Of a DNA stretch of 64,000 nucleotides, positions 49,377 through 59,742 are shown piece after piece. The notes under the pieces were generated by a model that saw only the letters and a program-made list of their open reading frames with translations, was not told the origin of the DNA and did not search any database. Source of the DNA: Zobellella endophytica (lineage in GTDB: Bacteria > Pseudomonadota > Gammaproteobacteria > Enterobacterales > Aeromonadaceae); contig NZ_PXYG01000013.1 of NCBI RefSeq assembly GCF_003012775.1, positions 1 to 64,000 on the forward strand. Direction: 5' to 3'. Both the position numbers and the translations under genes were made by a program. Every line of letters starts with the position of its first letter. Position 1 is the first letter of the stretch.

Positions 49377-52300
49377 TCAAGCCAGCAAGCTTAGCAGAGC
49401 CTGTACCGGATGCTTGACCGGCTGCCCTTCCATCCGCTTGACCTGGCTGCGGCAGGAGAAGCCGGTGGCCAGGCAGCGCTCACGCGGCAGCTTGCTCATG
49501 GGCTCGGCCCAGCTCAGGCCGTAGAGAGTCCTGGAGCCTTCCAGGTTCCTGGTTTCGTGGCCGTAGGTACCGGCCATGCCGCAGCACCCCACCGCCACCG
49601 GCTCAAGCCTGGCGCCCAGGTGGCCGAAGATGTAGCCCCAGTCCTGGTGGGTGGCGGGCTTGGCGGTTTTTTCGGTGCAGTGGCCAAACAGGTACCAGGG
49701 CTCGCCGGCGGGCTCCCGGGCCGGGATCTGCTCCAGCACCCGCAGCAGCCATTCCTGGGGCAGCAGTACTTCGAAATCGCCCCGGGCCGGGCCAAGGATC
49801 TTGTCGTATTCGTCCCGGTAGCAGAGCACCAGGGAGGGATCCACCCCCATCATGGGAATGCCGAGCCGGGCCAGCTGGTTGAGGAACTGGGCGCTGTCCG
49901 CCGCCATGGCGGCGAAGCGGCGCAAAAAGCCCTTGACGTGGGCCGCCTTGCCGTTGGGCTTGAACGGCAACACCACCGGCGCGAAGCCGAGCGCCGTGGC
50001 CAGGCGCACCAGATCGAACACCACCTGGGCATCGTAGAAGGAAGTGAAGGGATCCTGCACGATGAGCACGGTTTTCGCCTTCTGCTCCGCGCTCAGGCCC
50101 TGCAGCCGCGCCAGGTCGAACTGGCCGGCCGGGCCGTCCGCCAGCAGGGTCTTGAGGCTGGGGTTGCTCACCAGCGGCATGTCCACCATGCCCAGCACCG
50201 AGGCGGCGCCACGCTTGACCCACTGGTTCTTCATCACCGGGTTGACCAGTTTGGGCACCCTGGCCATCCAGGGGGTATAGCTTTCCACCCAGGACACCAG
50301 GTAATCCTTGGGCGGGCGCTGGTAGCGCTGATGGTAGAGCTGCAGGAAGCGGGCGCGGAAGGTGGGCACGTCCACCTTGATCGGACACTGGCTGGAGCAG
50401 GCCTTGCAGGCCAGGCAGCCGTCCATCGCCTCCTTCACCTCGTGGGAGAAGTCGTATTCGCCCCGCCGCCTGGCCAGGGTGTGCCTGATACGCTCTACCA
50501 TGCCCTTGACGCTGGTGCTACGGCTCATCACCGCCGCCTCCTCGGCCATGGGATCGAAGCCCTGGGCCGAGAGCTGACGCAGCCATTCCCGTACCAGGCC
50601 GGCGCGGCCCTTGGGGGAGTGGCGCCGATCGGCGGTGAGTTTCATCGAGGGGCACATGGGCGAGCGCACCTCGAAGTCGAAACAAAGTCCGTTGCCGTTG
50701 CAATCCATGGCCTGGGTGAAGCCGTCACGCACATGGATGGGGATTTGCCGGTCGAAGAAGCCGCGCTTGGTTGCGTCCACCGACACCAGTTGTTCCAGGC
50801 TGTCGAGCGGAGTGCAGATCTTGCCCGGATTCAGCCGGTTGAAGGGATCGAAGGCCGACTTGATGCGGCGCAGCTCGGTGAACAGCGTTTCACCGAAGAA
50901 CACCGGACTGTACTCGGAGCGGTAACCCTTGCCGTGCTCGCCCCACATCAGGCCGCCGAACTTGGCGGTGAGGGCGTTGACCTGATCGGAGATGCGGCGC
51001 AGCATCACCTCCTGCTCCGGGTCGGTCAGGTCCAGCGCCGGGCGCACGTGCAGTACGCCGGCATCCACATGGCCGAACATACCGTACTGCAGACCATGAT
51101 CGTCGAGCAACTGGCGGAATTCCATGATGTAGTCGGCCAGGTGCTCGGGCGGCACCGCGGTGTCCTCCACGAAGGCCACCGGCTTCTTGCGGCCCTTGGC
51201 GTTGCCGAGCAGGCCCACCGCCTTCTTGCGCATGGCGTAGATGCGGTTGAGGGAGGCCAGGTCGTCACAGATCTGATAGCCGATGATGCCCGCCTCGCCA
51301 CGTGCCATCAGATCGTCGAGCCGGGCGCAGAGGGCCTCGACCTTGTCGCGCTGGGCGGCTTCGTCCTGGTCGGCGTACTCCACCATGTTGAGGCCGTCCA
51401 TCACCTTGCCCGGCACGTCCCGGATCAGATCGCTCACCGAATGCCAGATGATGTCTTCCCGCGCCAGGTTGAGCACCCTGGAGTCGACGGTTTCCACCGA
51501 CAGCGCCTTGGCCTCCACCATCAGCGGGGCGTTGCGCAGGGCGGACTGGAAGCTGTCGTACTTGACGTTGACCAGGGTACGGTATTTGGGAATGGGGGTC
51601 AGATCCAGCCAGGCTTCGGTGATAAAGGCGAGCGACCCCTCGGAGCCGCACAGGATGCGGGTCAGATCCAGGGTATGGGTATGCTTGTCGTAAACATGTT
51701 TGAGGTCGTAGCCGGTCAGGAAGCGGTTGAGTTTGGGGAAGCGGCGCGCTATCTCGCCCGCGTGCCCGGTGACGCTGTGGTAGACGCAGCGGTACAGCTC
51801 CCCTTCCCGGCTGTCTTCCTCGAGCTTCTGGTCCAGCGCCTCGCCGGACACCGGCCCGGTTTCGATAAGGGTGCCGTCCACCAGCACGGCGGTGACCCCC
51901 AGCACGTGATCCGAGGTCTTGCCGTAGACCAGGGAACCCTGGCCGGAGGCGTCGGTGTTGATCATGCCGCCGATGGTGGCCCTGTTGCTGGTGGACAGGT
52001 CCGGCGAGAAGAAGAGCCCATGGGGCTGCACCAGCTGGTTGAGCTTGTCCTTGACCATGCCGGTCTGCACCCGCACCCGGCGGCCGTCCGTGTCCATCGC
52101 CAGCAACTGATGCATATGGCGGGACAGGTCGACCACGATGTTGTCGTTGAGCGACTGGCCGTTGGTGCCGGTGCCGCCACCCCGGGGGGAGAAACGGATA
52201 TCCCTGTAGGCCTCCTTGCCGGCCAGGGTCAGCATCACCACCAGATCCTGGCTGGAGCGGGGAAACACCACCGCCTGGGGCAGGCACTGATAGACACTGT

Positions 52301-52433
52301 TGTCGGTGGCCACCGCCAGCCGGCTGGCATAACTGCGTTCTATGTCACCGCGAAAGCCGCTGCCGGCCAACGCCTCGAGAAACGAAAAATAGGTGGGGTT
52401 TATCTGCTGCTGCAGATCAATCCTTGGGATCAT
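49377..52433 (-). CDS. ydiJ: D-2-hydroxyglutarate dehydrogenase, FAD/Fe-S (YdiJ)
   Basis: 1018 residues, the same as E. coli YdiJ. The N-terminal FAD-binding PCMH domain (about 45-270) contains SPRGGGTGTNGQSLND and GGMINTDASGQGSLVYG; a FAD-linked oxidase C-terminal domain follows (about 290-560, with HGKGYRSEYSPVFFG). Then come a 4Fe-4S segment (CLACKACSSQCPIKVDVP, about 670-690) and a C-terminal CCG-type domain with GCCGMAGTYGHE. It oxidises D-2-hydroxyglutarate made by SerA side activity. ATG at 52433. Confidence 0.93.
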   Translation of the reverse strand: MIPRIDLQQQINPTYFSFLEALAGSGFRGDIERSYASRLAVATDNSVYQCLPQAVVFPRSSQDLVVMLTLAGKEAYRDIRFSPRGGGTGTNGQSLNDNIVVDLSRHMHQLLAMDTDGRRVRVQTGMVKDKLNQLVQPHGLFFSPDLSTSNRATIGGMINTDASGQGSLVYGKTSDHVLGVTAVLVDGTLIETGPVSGEALDQKLEEDSREGELYRCVYHSVTGHAGEIARRFPKLNRFLTGYDLKHVYDKHTHTLDLTRILCGSEGSLAFITEAWLDLTPIPKYRTLVNVKYDSFQSALRNAPLMVEAKALSVETVDSRVLNLAREDIIWHSVSDLIRDVPGKVMDGLNMVEYADQDEAAQRDKVEALCARLDDLMARGEAGIIGYQICDDLASLNRIYAMRKKAVGLLGNAKGRKKPVAFVEDTAVPPEHLADYIMEFRQLLDDHGLQYGMFGHVDAGVLHVRPALDLTDPEQEVMLRRISDQVNALTAKFGGLMWGEHGKGYRSEYSPVFFGETLFTELRRIKSAFDPFNRLNPGKICTPLDSLEQLVSVDATKRGFFDRQIPIHVRDGFTQAMDCNGNGLCFDFEVRSPMCPSMKLTADRRHSPKGRAGLVREWLRQLSAQGFDPMAEEAAVMSRSTSVKGMVERIRHTLARRRGEYDFSHEVKEAMDGCLACKACSSQCPIKVDVPTFRARFLQLYHQRYQRPPKDYLVSWVESYTPWMARVPKLVNPVMKNQWVKRGAASVLGMVDMPLVSNPSLKTLLADGPAGQFDLARLQGLSAEQKAKTVLIVQDPFTSFYDAQVVFDLVRLATALGFAPVVLPFKPNGKAAHVKGFLRRFAAMAADSAQFLNQLARLGIPMMGVDPSLVLCYRDEYDKILGPARGDFEVLLPQEWLLRVLEQIPAREPAGEPWYLFGHCTEKTAKPATHQDWGYIFGHLGARLEPVAVGCCGMAGTYGHETRNLEGSRTLYGLSWAEPMSKLPRERCLATGFSCRSQVKRMEGQPVKHPVQALLSLLA

Positions 52434-52681
52434 AACGATCTGTCCCCCTTGAATCCTGTATCAATGCGCCCAGAGAGACGGCCAGTATACACTCCTATGG
52501 GCCCCGGGGGCGAGGGGCTGCTGTCGCCGGCCCCCTGGCAAAGGGCGCCGCCGCCTCGCGATAAAGGCGTCAGCATACCCCGCTCCGACCGCGGGCTTGG
52601 ACTGATAAATCCGACCGGAACGGCAACATAAGCGACACCGGCCGGGGAATTCCCGGCCCCGGCCCGGCGCCAGCGACGGCC

Positions 52682-53491
52682 TTATCCTTCCCTTCGACTG
52701 GACTCGCCGTCACCGGTGATCAGGTGGTTGAGAAAAAGCGCGAACAGCGCTGCCCGCGAGTCCACCCCGAACTTGGCGTACAAATGCTTGCGGTGGTTTT
52801 TGACCGTGCCCTCGCCGATGCCGAGCCCGACGGCGATGGCGCCGTTGTCGAGGCCCTGTACCAGCAAGGAAGCCACCTGACTCTCGCGCCGGGTCAGTCT
52901 GGCCCGGCCGAAACTGGCCAGGGCCGCCTGCACCCGGCGGTCCATGTCGGCCGCACCGGGCGGCGACAGCGCCAGCGGACCGATGCCACCGGGCCAGTGC
53001 CGCCGGCACAGGGCCCCCAGCAAGGGGAGACGGCGGCGCAGCTCCGCCTGCTCCGCCGGGGTGAAGGGCCTGGCCTGCAAGCGGCCAAAAAAGATCATCA
53101 GCCACTGGCCGTCGTTGAGCCTGATCACCAGCCCCAGCTCCTCCTGCCAGCCGGTGTCCCGATAGAAGGCCGCCAGATAATGAGGCGCCATGCCCTGCGC
53201 CGCCGCCAGTGCGCGCAGCGAGTAGACGCCCTCGGCCAGGCCGGCGCTCAGCGCCCGGCAGAAGGGATCTTCGGTGTAAAGGCCGTTCAGGTACTGCTGA
53301 AACAGCAGCTCGCGCCGATGCCGCAGGTTGTCGTACAGATACAGCGCGCGGCCCCCGGTGCGATAGCCCACCATCAGCAGGCAATCGCACCCGAGCAGGG
53401 TTTCCAGCAGGCGGGCCAGCGCCCGGGGAAAGGCGGCACCGCCCAAGGCATCGATCGCCCTGGCCAGCAGGGCTTCGTCCAGGTCTTTCAT
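52682..53491 (-). CDS. LuxR-family transcriptional regulator
   Basis: 269 residues. The C-terminal LuxR/GerE helix-turn-helix (about 200-262) contains [22 protein letters not shown] and the recognition helix [20 protein letters not shown]. The N-terminal about 170 residues have no clear acyl-homoserine-lactone or receiver signature; the pattern [15 protein letters not shown] and [23 protein letters not shown] suggests a GAF/autoinducer-like fold, unproven. It is divergent from tyrS with a 113-bp gap. The target and signal are unknown. Confidence 0.85.
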   Translation of the reverse strand: MKDLDEALLARAIDALGGAAFPRALARLLETLLGCDCLLMVGYRTGGRALYLYDNLRHRRELLFQQYLNGLYTEDPFCRALSAGLAEGVYSLRALAAAQGMAPHYLAAFYRDTGWQEELGLVIRLNDGQWLMIFFGRLQARPFTPAEQAELRRRLPLLGALCRRHWPGGIGPLALSPPGAADMDRRVQAALASFGRARLTRRESQVASLLVQGLDNGAIAVGLGIGEGTVKNHRKHLYAKFGVDSRAALFALFLNHLITGDGESSRREG

Positions 53492-53604
53492 CGCTATTCA
53501 CTCCGGAGGTTGGAGCCGACGATTATCGCAAACTGTCCCATAAAGGACATAGCTGGCCGGCCGCGTCCGGAGCAGGATCGGGCTTTTGCCAACGGAGTCT
53601 TCCC

Positions 53605-54879
<1,275 letters not shown>

Positions 54880-54990
54880 ATCCTGGAGCACCGATCAGTT
54901 CAAACGTTGAGCGGCATGATGCTTGTTGGGGCGCGGGCGGCCCGCCTGCGCTCCACCAGCAAGGTGCAAATCAGCAAACCGCGGCGTTTG

Positions 54991-55878
54991 CTAGCGGCCG
55001 CGCCGCCCGGCGCCGCTCCGTTTGCCGGCGGTACCGGTGCTCTCCCGGCCCGGCTTCGCCGGTCGCCGGCCCGGAGCCACCTTGCCCCTGCCGTCCTGGC
55101 CGACCCGCGGCCCCTTACGGGCGGCCTTGGGCACATCGAGCCGGGACGCTTCCTCGGTCTTGCTCGAGCCCTGCACCATGCGGTTGATGATGGCCAGCTC
55201 CCCGGGGCTGACTTCCCGCCACTGGCCCGGCTTGAGGTTGCCCAGGGCGATATTCATGATCCTGACCCGCTTCAGGCTGGTGACCTCGAAACCGAGGTAT
55301 TCGGCCATGCGCCGGATCTGGCGATTCAGCCCCTGGGTGAGAATGATATTGACGCTGCGCGGGCCGATTTTTTTGACCTTGCAGGGCTTGGTCACGGTGT
55401 CGAGAATGGGCACTCCCGCCGCCATGCGGGCGACGAAGTCGTCGGTGACCGGCTTGTCCACCGAGACGATGTACTCCTTCTCATGGGCATTGCCGGCGCG
55501 CAGTATCTTGTTGACGATATCGCCGTCGTTGGTCAGCAGGATCAGGCCGGACGACGGCTTGTCGAGCCGGCCGATGGGAAAGATGCGCGCGTGATAGTTG
55601 ACCGCGTCCACGATATTGCCGGAAATCGCCTGATCGGTGGTGCAGGTAATGCCGATGGGTTTGTTATAGACCAGGTAAACCGGCTGCGGCTTGGCCCGCA
55701 GGGGCTTGCCGTTGATGGTGATCTTGTCCGCCGGCGTGACCTTGACGCCCATGCCGGCGACCTGGCCGTTGACCGTTACCGCCCCCTGCTCGATCAGCCG
55801 ATCGGCCTCCCGGCGGGAGCAGATGCCGGTTTCACTGATGAATTTGTTCAGGCGGGTGCCGCCGTTCTCGTCTGTCAT
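54991..55878 (-). CDS. rluF: 23S rRNA pseudouridine-2604 synthase RluF
   Basis: 295 residues from the ATG at 55878 (MTDENGGTRLNKFISETG). S4 domain at the N-terminus (TRLNKFISETGICSRREADRL), then the RsuA/RluF catalytic core with the catalytic aspartate in IFPIGRLDKPSSGLILLTNDG and QGLNRQIRRMAEYLGFEV. It isomerises U2604 of 23S rRNA. The last about 45 residues are a very basic K/R/G/P-rich tail, longer than the core needs and probably RNA-binding. It is convergent with tyrS. Confidence 0.92.
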   Translation of the reverse strand: MTDENGGTRLNKFISETGICSRREADRLIEQGAVTVNGQVAGMGVKVTPADKITINGKPLRAKPQPVYLVYNKPIGITCTTDQAISGNIVDAVNYHARIFPIGRLDKPSSGLILLTNDGDIVNKILRAGNAHEKEYIVSVDKPVTDDFVARMAAGVPILDTVTKPCKVKKIGPRSVNIILTQGLNRQIRRMAEYLGFEVTSLKRVRIMNIALGNLKPGQWREVSPGELAIINRMVQGSSKTEEASRLDVPKAARKGPRVGQDGRGKVAPGRRPAKPGRESTGTAGKRSGAGRRGR

Positions 55879-56004
55879 GGGGTTAGGCTCCCTCTCGCTG
55901 GCGGCAATAAATCGGCCCGGAACCGGAGCCGATCCAGGGCGGACCAGGTTAAAAGCGGCCAGTGTAAAGATGCGGCTCCGGGCCCGCAAGCGCTAATCGG
56001 CAGG

Positions 56005-56466
56005 CTAAAGCCAGCGTCGTACCCGGGCCCGGTAGTCGAGGTAGGCGGCGCCGAACTTTTCGCTCAGGGCCTGCTCCTCCGCCGCGATCTGCACCCGGTT
56101 CATGTAGACCACGAAGAGCACCAGCCAGGGCAGATTCAGCAGGCTGCCGAGCCAGAGGGCCCAGGCCAGCAACAACAGTAGATCGCCGAGGTAGATGGGA
56201 TTGCGCGACCAGCGGAACAGGCCGCCGGTCACCAGCTGCGATGCCTCGGCCGGCCGGAAAGGCAGCAGGGTAGTGCGGGCCCGGAGCAGCTGCCCGGCGG
56301 CGACGACCATCACCAGCAGCCCGGCGCCCAGGATCACCAGAGCCAGCGCGGCCCGGCCCGGAAAATCGATCAGCCCCCATTCGCTCCCTCGCCGGCAGCT
56401 CCACATCAACAGGGCCGTGATCGCCACCACCCCGGGCGGGGGCAGCCAGAGCCGGCGCCGGCTCAT
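56005..56466 (-). CDS. Isoprenylcysteine carboxyl methyltransferase-family membrane protein
   Basis: 153 residues with three or four membrane helices. The ICMT/phospholipid-methyltransferase motif is VTGGLFRWSRNPIYLGDLLL, followed by EEQALSEKFGAAYLDYRARVRRWL, the usual end of the family. The bacterial substrate is unknown. Its ATG overlaps the SulP stop by 4 bp (ATGA), so it is translated with the transporter. Confidence 0.88.
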   Translation of the reverse strand: MSRRRLWLPPPGVVAITALLMWSCRRGSEWGLIDFPGRAALALVILGAGLLVMVVAAGQLLRARTTLLPFRPAEASQLVTGGLFRWSRNPIYLGDLLLLLAWALWLGSLLNLPWLVLFVVYMNRVQIAAEEQALSEKFGAAYLDYRARVRRWL

Positions 56467-58235
56467 GAGTCCACCGGCGAGGGCGCACGCGCCGTCGCGG
56501 GCCCGGCCGCCGCCTCGGGGGACACCGCCGGTTCGGGTTCATCCGGTTCCCGGTAGCGACGGGTCATGCGCAGCGCCTGGTACAGGTCGGGATACACCAG
56601 TATGCCTTCCTCGCCCACCCGGATGCCGGCCTGGTGCAGCCAGTGGGTCATCTGGCTGCGGCGCCCGGCCATCACCATGTGAATGCCCCGGCGCTTCAGC
56701 TCCTTGTGCAGCTCGCCCACCATGCTCATCACGCTGATGTCCTGGTGGGTGAAGCAGGATACCGCATCGATGATCAGGCACTTGGGCGGATGGCCTTCGC
56801 CCGTCGTCAGCAGCTGCAATACCCGGCGCTTGAAGTAGGCGGCGTTGAAATAGGTGAGCGGCGAGTTGAAACGGTAGATCAGCACCCCGGTCACCGCCCG
56901 GATCGCCTCATTCTGCCCCAGGGTGTGCACCACCCCTTCTTCGCTCATGCCCAGCAACTGGTCGGTGGGGCGCATCACGTTGCGCAGGAACTGGAACAGG
57001 CCGAGCAGCACCGCCAGGGTGATGCCCGGTATCACCCCCATGAACAGCACACTGACAAAGGTGATCCAGGCCAGCCAGAAGGCGGAGCGGTCGGAGTGGC
57101 GCAAGGCCCACAGGCCACGGAAGTCGGTGAGCGACAGCGAGGCCATCACCAGCACCACCCCGAGGGCGGCGGTGGGGATGTACTGCAGCGGCGAGGTCAG
57201 GAAGAAAGTGACCAGGGCGATGATCAGCGCGGCGACGATCGACACCAGCTGGCTCTTGCCGCCGTTGGCGTCGTTCACCGCGGTGCGCGAATCGGCGCCG
57301 CTGATGGCGAAGCCCTGGGATACCGCCGAGGCCAGGTTGGCCACCCCCAGGGCGCGGAATTCATTGTCGGCGTCGATGTCGTAGCCGTTCCTGGCGGCGA
57401 AGCTGCGGGCGGTGAGCATCATGGACACGAAGCTCACCATGGCCAGATTGAGCGCCGGCAGCACCAGCTCCCGCATCAGGCCGGGGGGGAACTCCGGCAA
57501 CTGCAGCCGGGGAATGCCGCCGCTCAGGGTACCGACCACCGCCACGCCAATCCGTTCGGGCCCCAGCAACCACAGCAGGGCCGCCGTCACCGCCAGCCCC
57601 AGCAGGCTGCTCGGCCACTGGGGCCGGTAGCGCCGGCAGGCCAGCATCACCACCAGGGTCAGCAGGCTGATGCCCAGGGTGGGCCAGTGGATCAGCGCCA
57701 GGTAACTGGGCGCGGCGGCAATCCGCTCGATCAGCTCCGACTGATCGAAGGTAAAGCCGAAAATGCTCGACAGCTGGCCGACCATGATGGTGATGGCCAC
57801 CCCGTTGAGCAGCCCCATCAGGATGGGCCGGGACAGGAAGTCGGCCAGCACCCCGAGCTTGAACCGGCTGGCGATCAGGCACCAGACCCCGGTCATGGCG
57901 GTCATGGTCATCACCAGTTGCCAGTGGCGGCCCGCGTCGCCCGCCGCCAACGGGGTGACCACGGCGGCAATCACCGCACAGGTGGCCGCGTCAGGCCCCA
58001 CGATCAGTTGGCGGGAGGAACCGAACAGGGCGTAGGCGATCATCGGCAGAATGCAGGAGTACAACCCGACCACGGCGCCCACCCCGGCCAGTTCGGCGTA
58101 GGCGATGGCGACCGGCAGCGCCACCGCCGCCACCGACAGACCGGCCCGCAGATCCGGCAACAACCAGGCCCGCTGGTAACCCAGCAGGGCCACCAGCCCC
58201 GGCATCCAGCGTGCCAGGGTAAAAAAATCGCGCAT
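56463..58235 (-). CDS. SulP-family anion transporter with STAS domain
   Basis: 590 residues. The membrane part (about 1-420) starts with LLPDLRAGLSVAAVALPVAIAYAELAGV and contains the SulP features AVSQGFAISGADSRTAVNDANGGKSQLVS. A C-terminal STAS domain (about 440-550) includes LIYRFNSPLTYFNAAYFKRRVL and CLIIDAVSCFTHQDISVMSMVGEL. It could carry sulfate, bicarbonate or dicarboxylates; no partner such as carbonic anhydrase is adjacent. A variable proline/glutamate-rich tail ends the protein. Confidence 0.92.
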   Translation of the reverse strand: MRDFFTLARWMPGLVALLGYQRAWLLPDLRAGLSVAAVALPVAIAYAELAGVGAVVGLYSCILPMIAYALFGSSRQLIVGPDAATCAVIAAVVTPLAAGDAGRHWQLVMTMTAMTGVWCLIASRFKLGVLADFLSRPILMGLLNGVAITIMVGQLSSIFGFTFDQSELIERIAAAPSYLALIHWPTLGISLLTLVVMLACRRYRPQWPSSLLGLAVTAALLWLLGPERIGVAVVGTLSGGIPRLQLPEFPPGLMRELVLPALNLAMVSFVSMMLTARSFAARNGYDIDADNEFRALGVANLASAVSQGFAISGADSRTAVNDANGGKSQLVSIVAALIIALVTFFLTSPLQYIPTAALGVVLVMASLSLTDFRGLWALRHSDRSAFWLAWITFVSVLFMGVIPGITLAVLLGLFQFLRNVMRPTDQLLGMSEEGVVHTLGQNEAIRAVTGVLIYRFNSPLTYFNAAYFKRRVLQLLTTGEGHPPKCLIIDAVSCFTHQDISVMSMVGELHKELKRRGIHMVMAGRRSQMTHWLHQAGIRVGEEGILVYPDLYQALRMTRRYREPDEPEPAVSPEAAAGPATARAPSPVDS

Positions 58236-58336
58236 TTTTCAATCACTTGCAGTTAGCTATCTCGCCTTAATTATAGAGCGACCTAACCACAACATGCGCG
58301 TAAATCATCAGGATGGTGAAAACGCCGGCGACGGGC

Positions 58337-58948
58337 TCAGCCTCCGCCCAGGGCGGGGCGCTGGCTCACCCGGGCCAACCAGCGCTGAATATGGGGCATG
58401 GACGCCACCTCGATCTCCAGCCGGGGCAGAAAGCCCATCAGCACATAGGCGCTGATGTCGGCGATGGAATAGCGCTCTCCGGCCAGGTACGGCGACTCGC
58501 CCAGACGCTGCTCCAGCCGGGGCAGGAAGGCCTGCAGCCGCGCCCTGGACTCGTGCCCCCAGGCCTCGACACAGTTTTCCCGATCCTGGTAGATCCGGCT
58601 CAGGTTCCTGAAGGCCTGGAACGCCGGCAGCAGCCCGTCCAGCTCGACGATGCGCTGCCACATCTCCACCCGGGCCCGTTCCAGCGGGCTGGCGCCGAAC
58701 AGGGCGAGATCGTCCGGGTACAGCTCGTCGAGGTAGCGGCAGATGGCCACCGACTCGCACAGGTAGCCGCCGTCGTCCAGCGCCAGCAGGGGAATGCGGC
58801 CGTTGGCGCTCATCGCCCTGAACTCGTCGGTCAGGTTGGCGCCGGCGCGCACATCCACCGGCACCCGTTCGATCTCGATCCCCTTCTCGGCCAGGAAAAG
58901 ATTGACCCGCCGGGCGCTGGGAGTGGTCGCCAGTTCATAAAGTTTCAT
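58337..58948 (-). CDS. Glutathione S-transferase
   Basis: 203 residues with a thioredoxin-like N-domain (KLYELATTPSARRVNLFLAEKGI; glutathione site NGRIPLLALDDGGYLCESVAICRYL) and a helical C-domain with GERYSIADISAYVLMG. It conjugates or reduces electrophiles in the cytosol. It is divergent from a TetR gene, with a palindrome between them, so it is probably repressed by that TetR. ATG at 58948. Confidence 0.92.
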   Translation of the reverse strand: MKLYELATTPSARRVNLFLAEKGIEIERVPVDVRAGANLTDEFRAMSANGRIPLLALDDGGYLCESVAICRYLDELYPDDLALFGASPLERARVEMWQRIVELDGLLPAFQAFRNLSRIYQDRENCVEAWGHESRARLQAFLPRLEQRLGESPYLAGERYSIADISAYVLMGFLPRLEIEVASMPHIQRWLARVSQRPALGGG

Positions 58949-58961
58949 GCTGCATCCTTTT

Positions 58962-58979
58962 TCTAAACGTTCGGTTAGA
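58962..58979. promoter_or_regulatory. Candidate TetR operator between gst and tetR
   Basis: TCTAA-ACGTTCGG-TTAGA, an inverted repeat (5-bp arms, with further symmetry), followed by an AATCTAA half-site (58984-58990). It is located 14 bp upstream of gst and 52 bp upstream of tetR. Confidence 0.6.
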
Positions 58980-59030
58980 TTAAAATCTAAGTTATTGCGG
59001 AACGATCAGTCAAGAATAGCGGAGGCGCCC

Positions 59031-59621
59031 ATGGCCCGACAGTGCAACTTCGACAAGGAAGAAAAGCTCGCCGCCGCCATGGCGCTGTTCTGGCGGCAGG
59101 GCTATGCCAATACCTCGGTGGCCGATCTGGTGGCGCACCTGGGCATCAACCGCTTCAGCCTCTATAACACCTACGGCGACAAGCACAACCTCTATCGGCA
59201 GGCGCTGGCCCACTACCTGGAGCGGGAGTCCCTGCCGCCGCTGGCGGAGCTGGAGCGCCCGGACGCCGGCCTGGCGGAGCTGGAAGGCTTCCTGCGCCGC
59301 TTCGTGGCCCAACAGCGGCGCCAGCCCCAGGGTTGCCTGGTGCAGAACGCCCTGCTCGAGCACGGCCGGGCCGACGCCGACGTCGCCCGCTGCTACGAAC
59401 AGCTGTTCGCCCGGGTGGAGCAGGCCTTCCGGCGCGTGCTGGAGCAGGCCGCGGCGGCGGGCGAACTCGCTCCCGGGGTGGATCCGGGCCGGCTGGCCCG
59501 CTTCCTGCTGGTACAGCTGCAGGGCATCCGGGTGCTGGGCCGGGCCGGCCTCCACCCGGCCCTGGCGGACGCCCTGGCGGTGCTGCTGCACTACCTGGAC
59601 GGACTGCGTCGCGCGCCCTGA
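59031..59621 (+). CDS. TetR-family transcriptional regulator
   Basis: 196 residues from the ATG at 59031 (MARQCNFDKEEKLAAAMAL). The helix-turn-helix is GYANTSVADLVAHLGINRFSLYNTYGDKHNLY. The C-terminal ligand domain includes GCLVQNALLEHG, as in AcuR/NemR-like members that sense electrophiles. It is divergent from gst and probably represses it. ATG chosen because the HTH starts at the family position; the frame extends upstream to 58947. Confidence 0.9.
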   Translation: MARQCNFDKEEKLAAAMALFWRQGYANTSVADLVAHLGINRFSLYNTYGDKHNLYRQALAHYLERESLPPLAELERPDAGLAELEGFLRRFVAQQRRQPQGCLVQNALLEHGRADADVARCYEQLFARVEQAFRRVLEQAAAAGELAPGVDPGRLARFLLVQLQGIRVLGRAGLHPALADALAVLLHYLDGLRRAP

Positions 59622-59742
59622 GCGACCGGCGCTGGCGCGGTTGCCCCGGACCGGCGATCATGGATAATAGAGCCCGGCCCCATTAGCGTATCTTGCCGGC
59701 GACGGGATAGCCCCGTTCCCCATCACCGAGGCGCGCCCATGA

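Noticed and set aside
49410-52631. 1073-residue plus-strand frame
   Set aside because: Antisense to ydiJ, which has clear FAD and Fe-S motifs; the long frame follows from the codon bias of the opposite strand.
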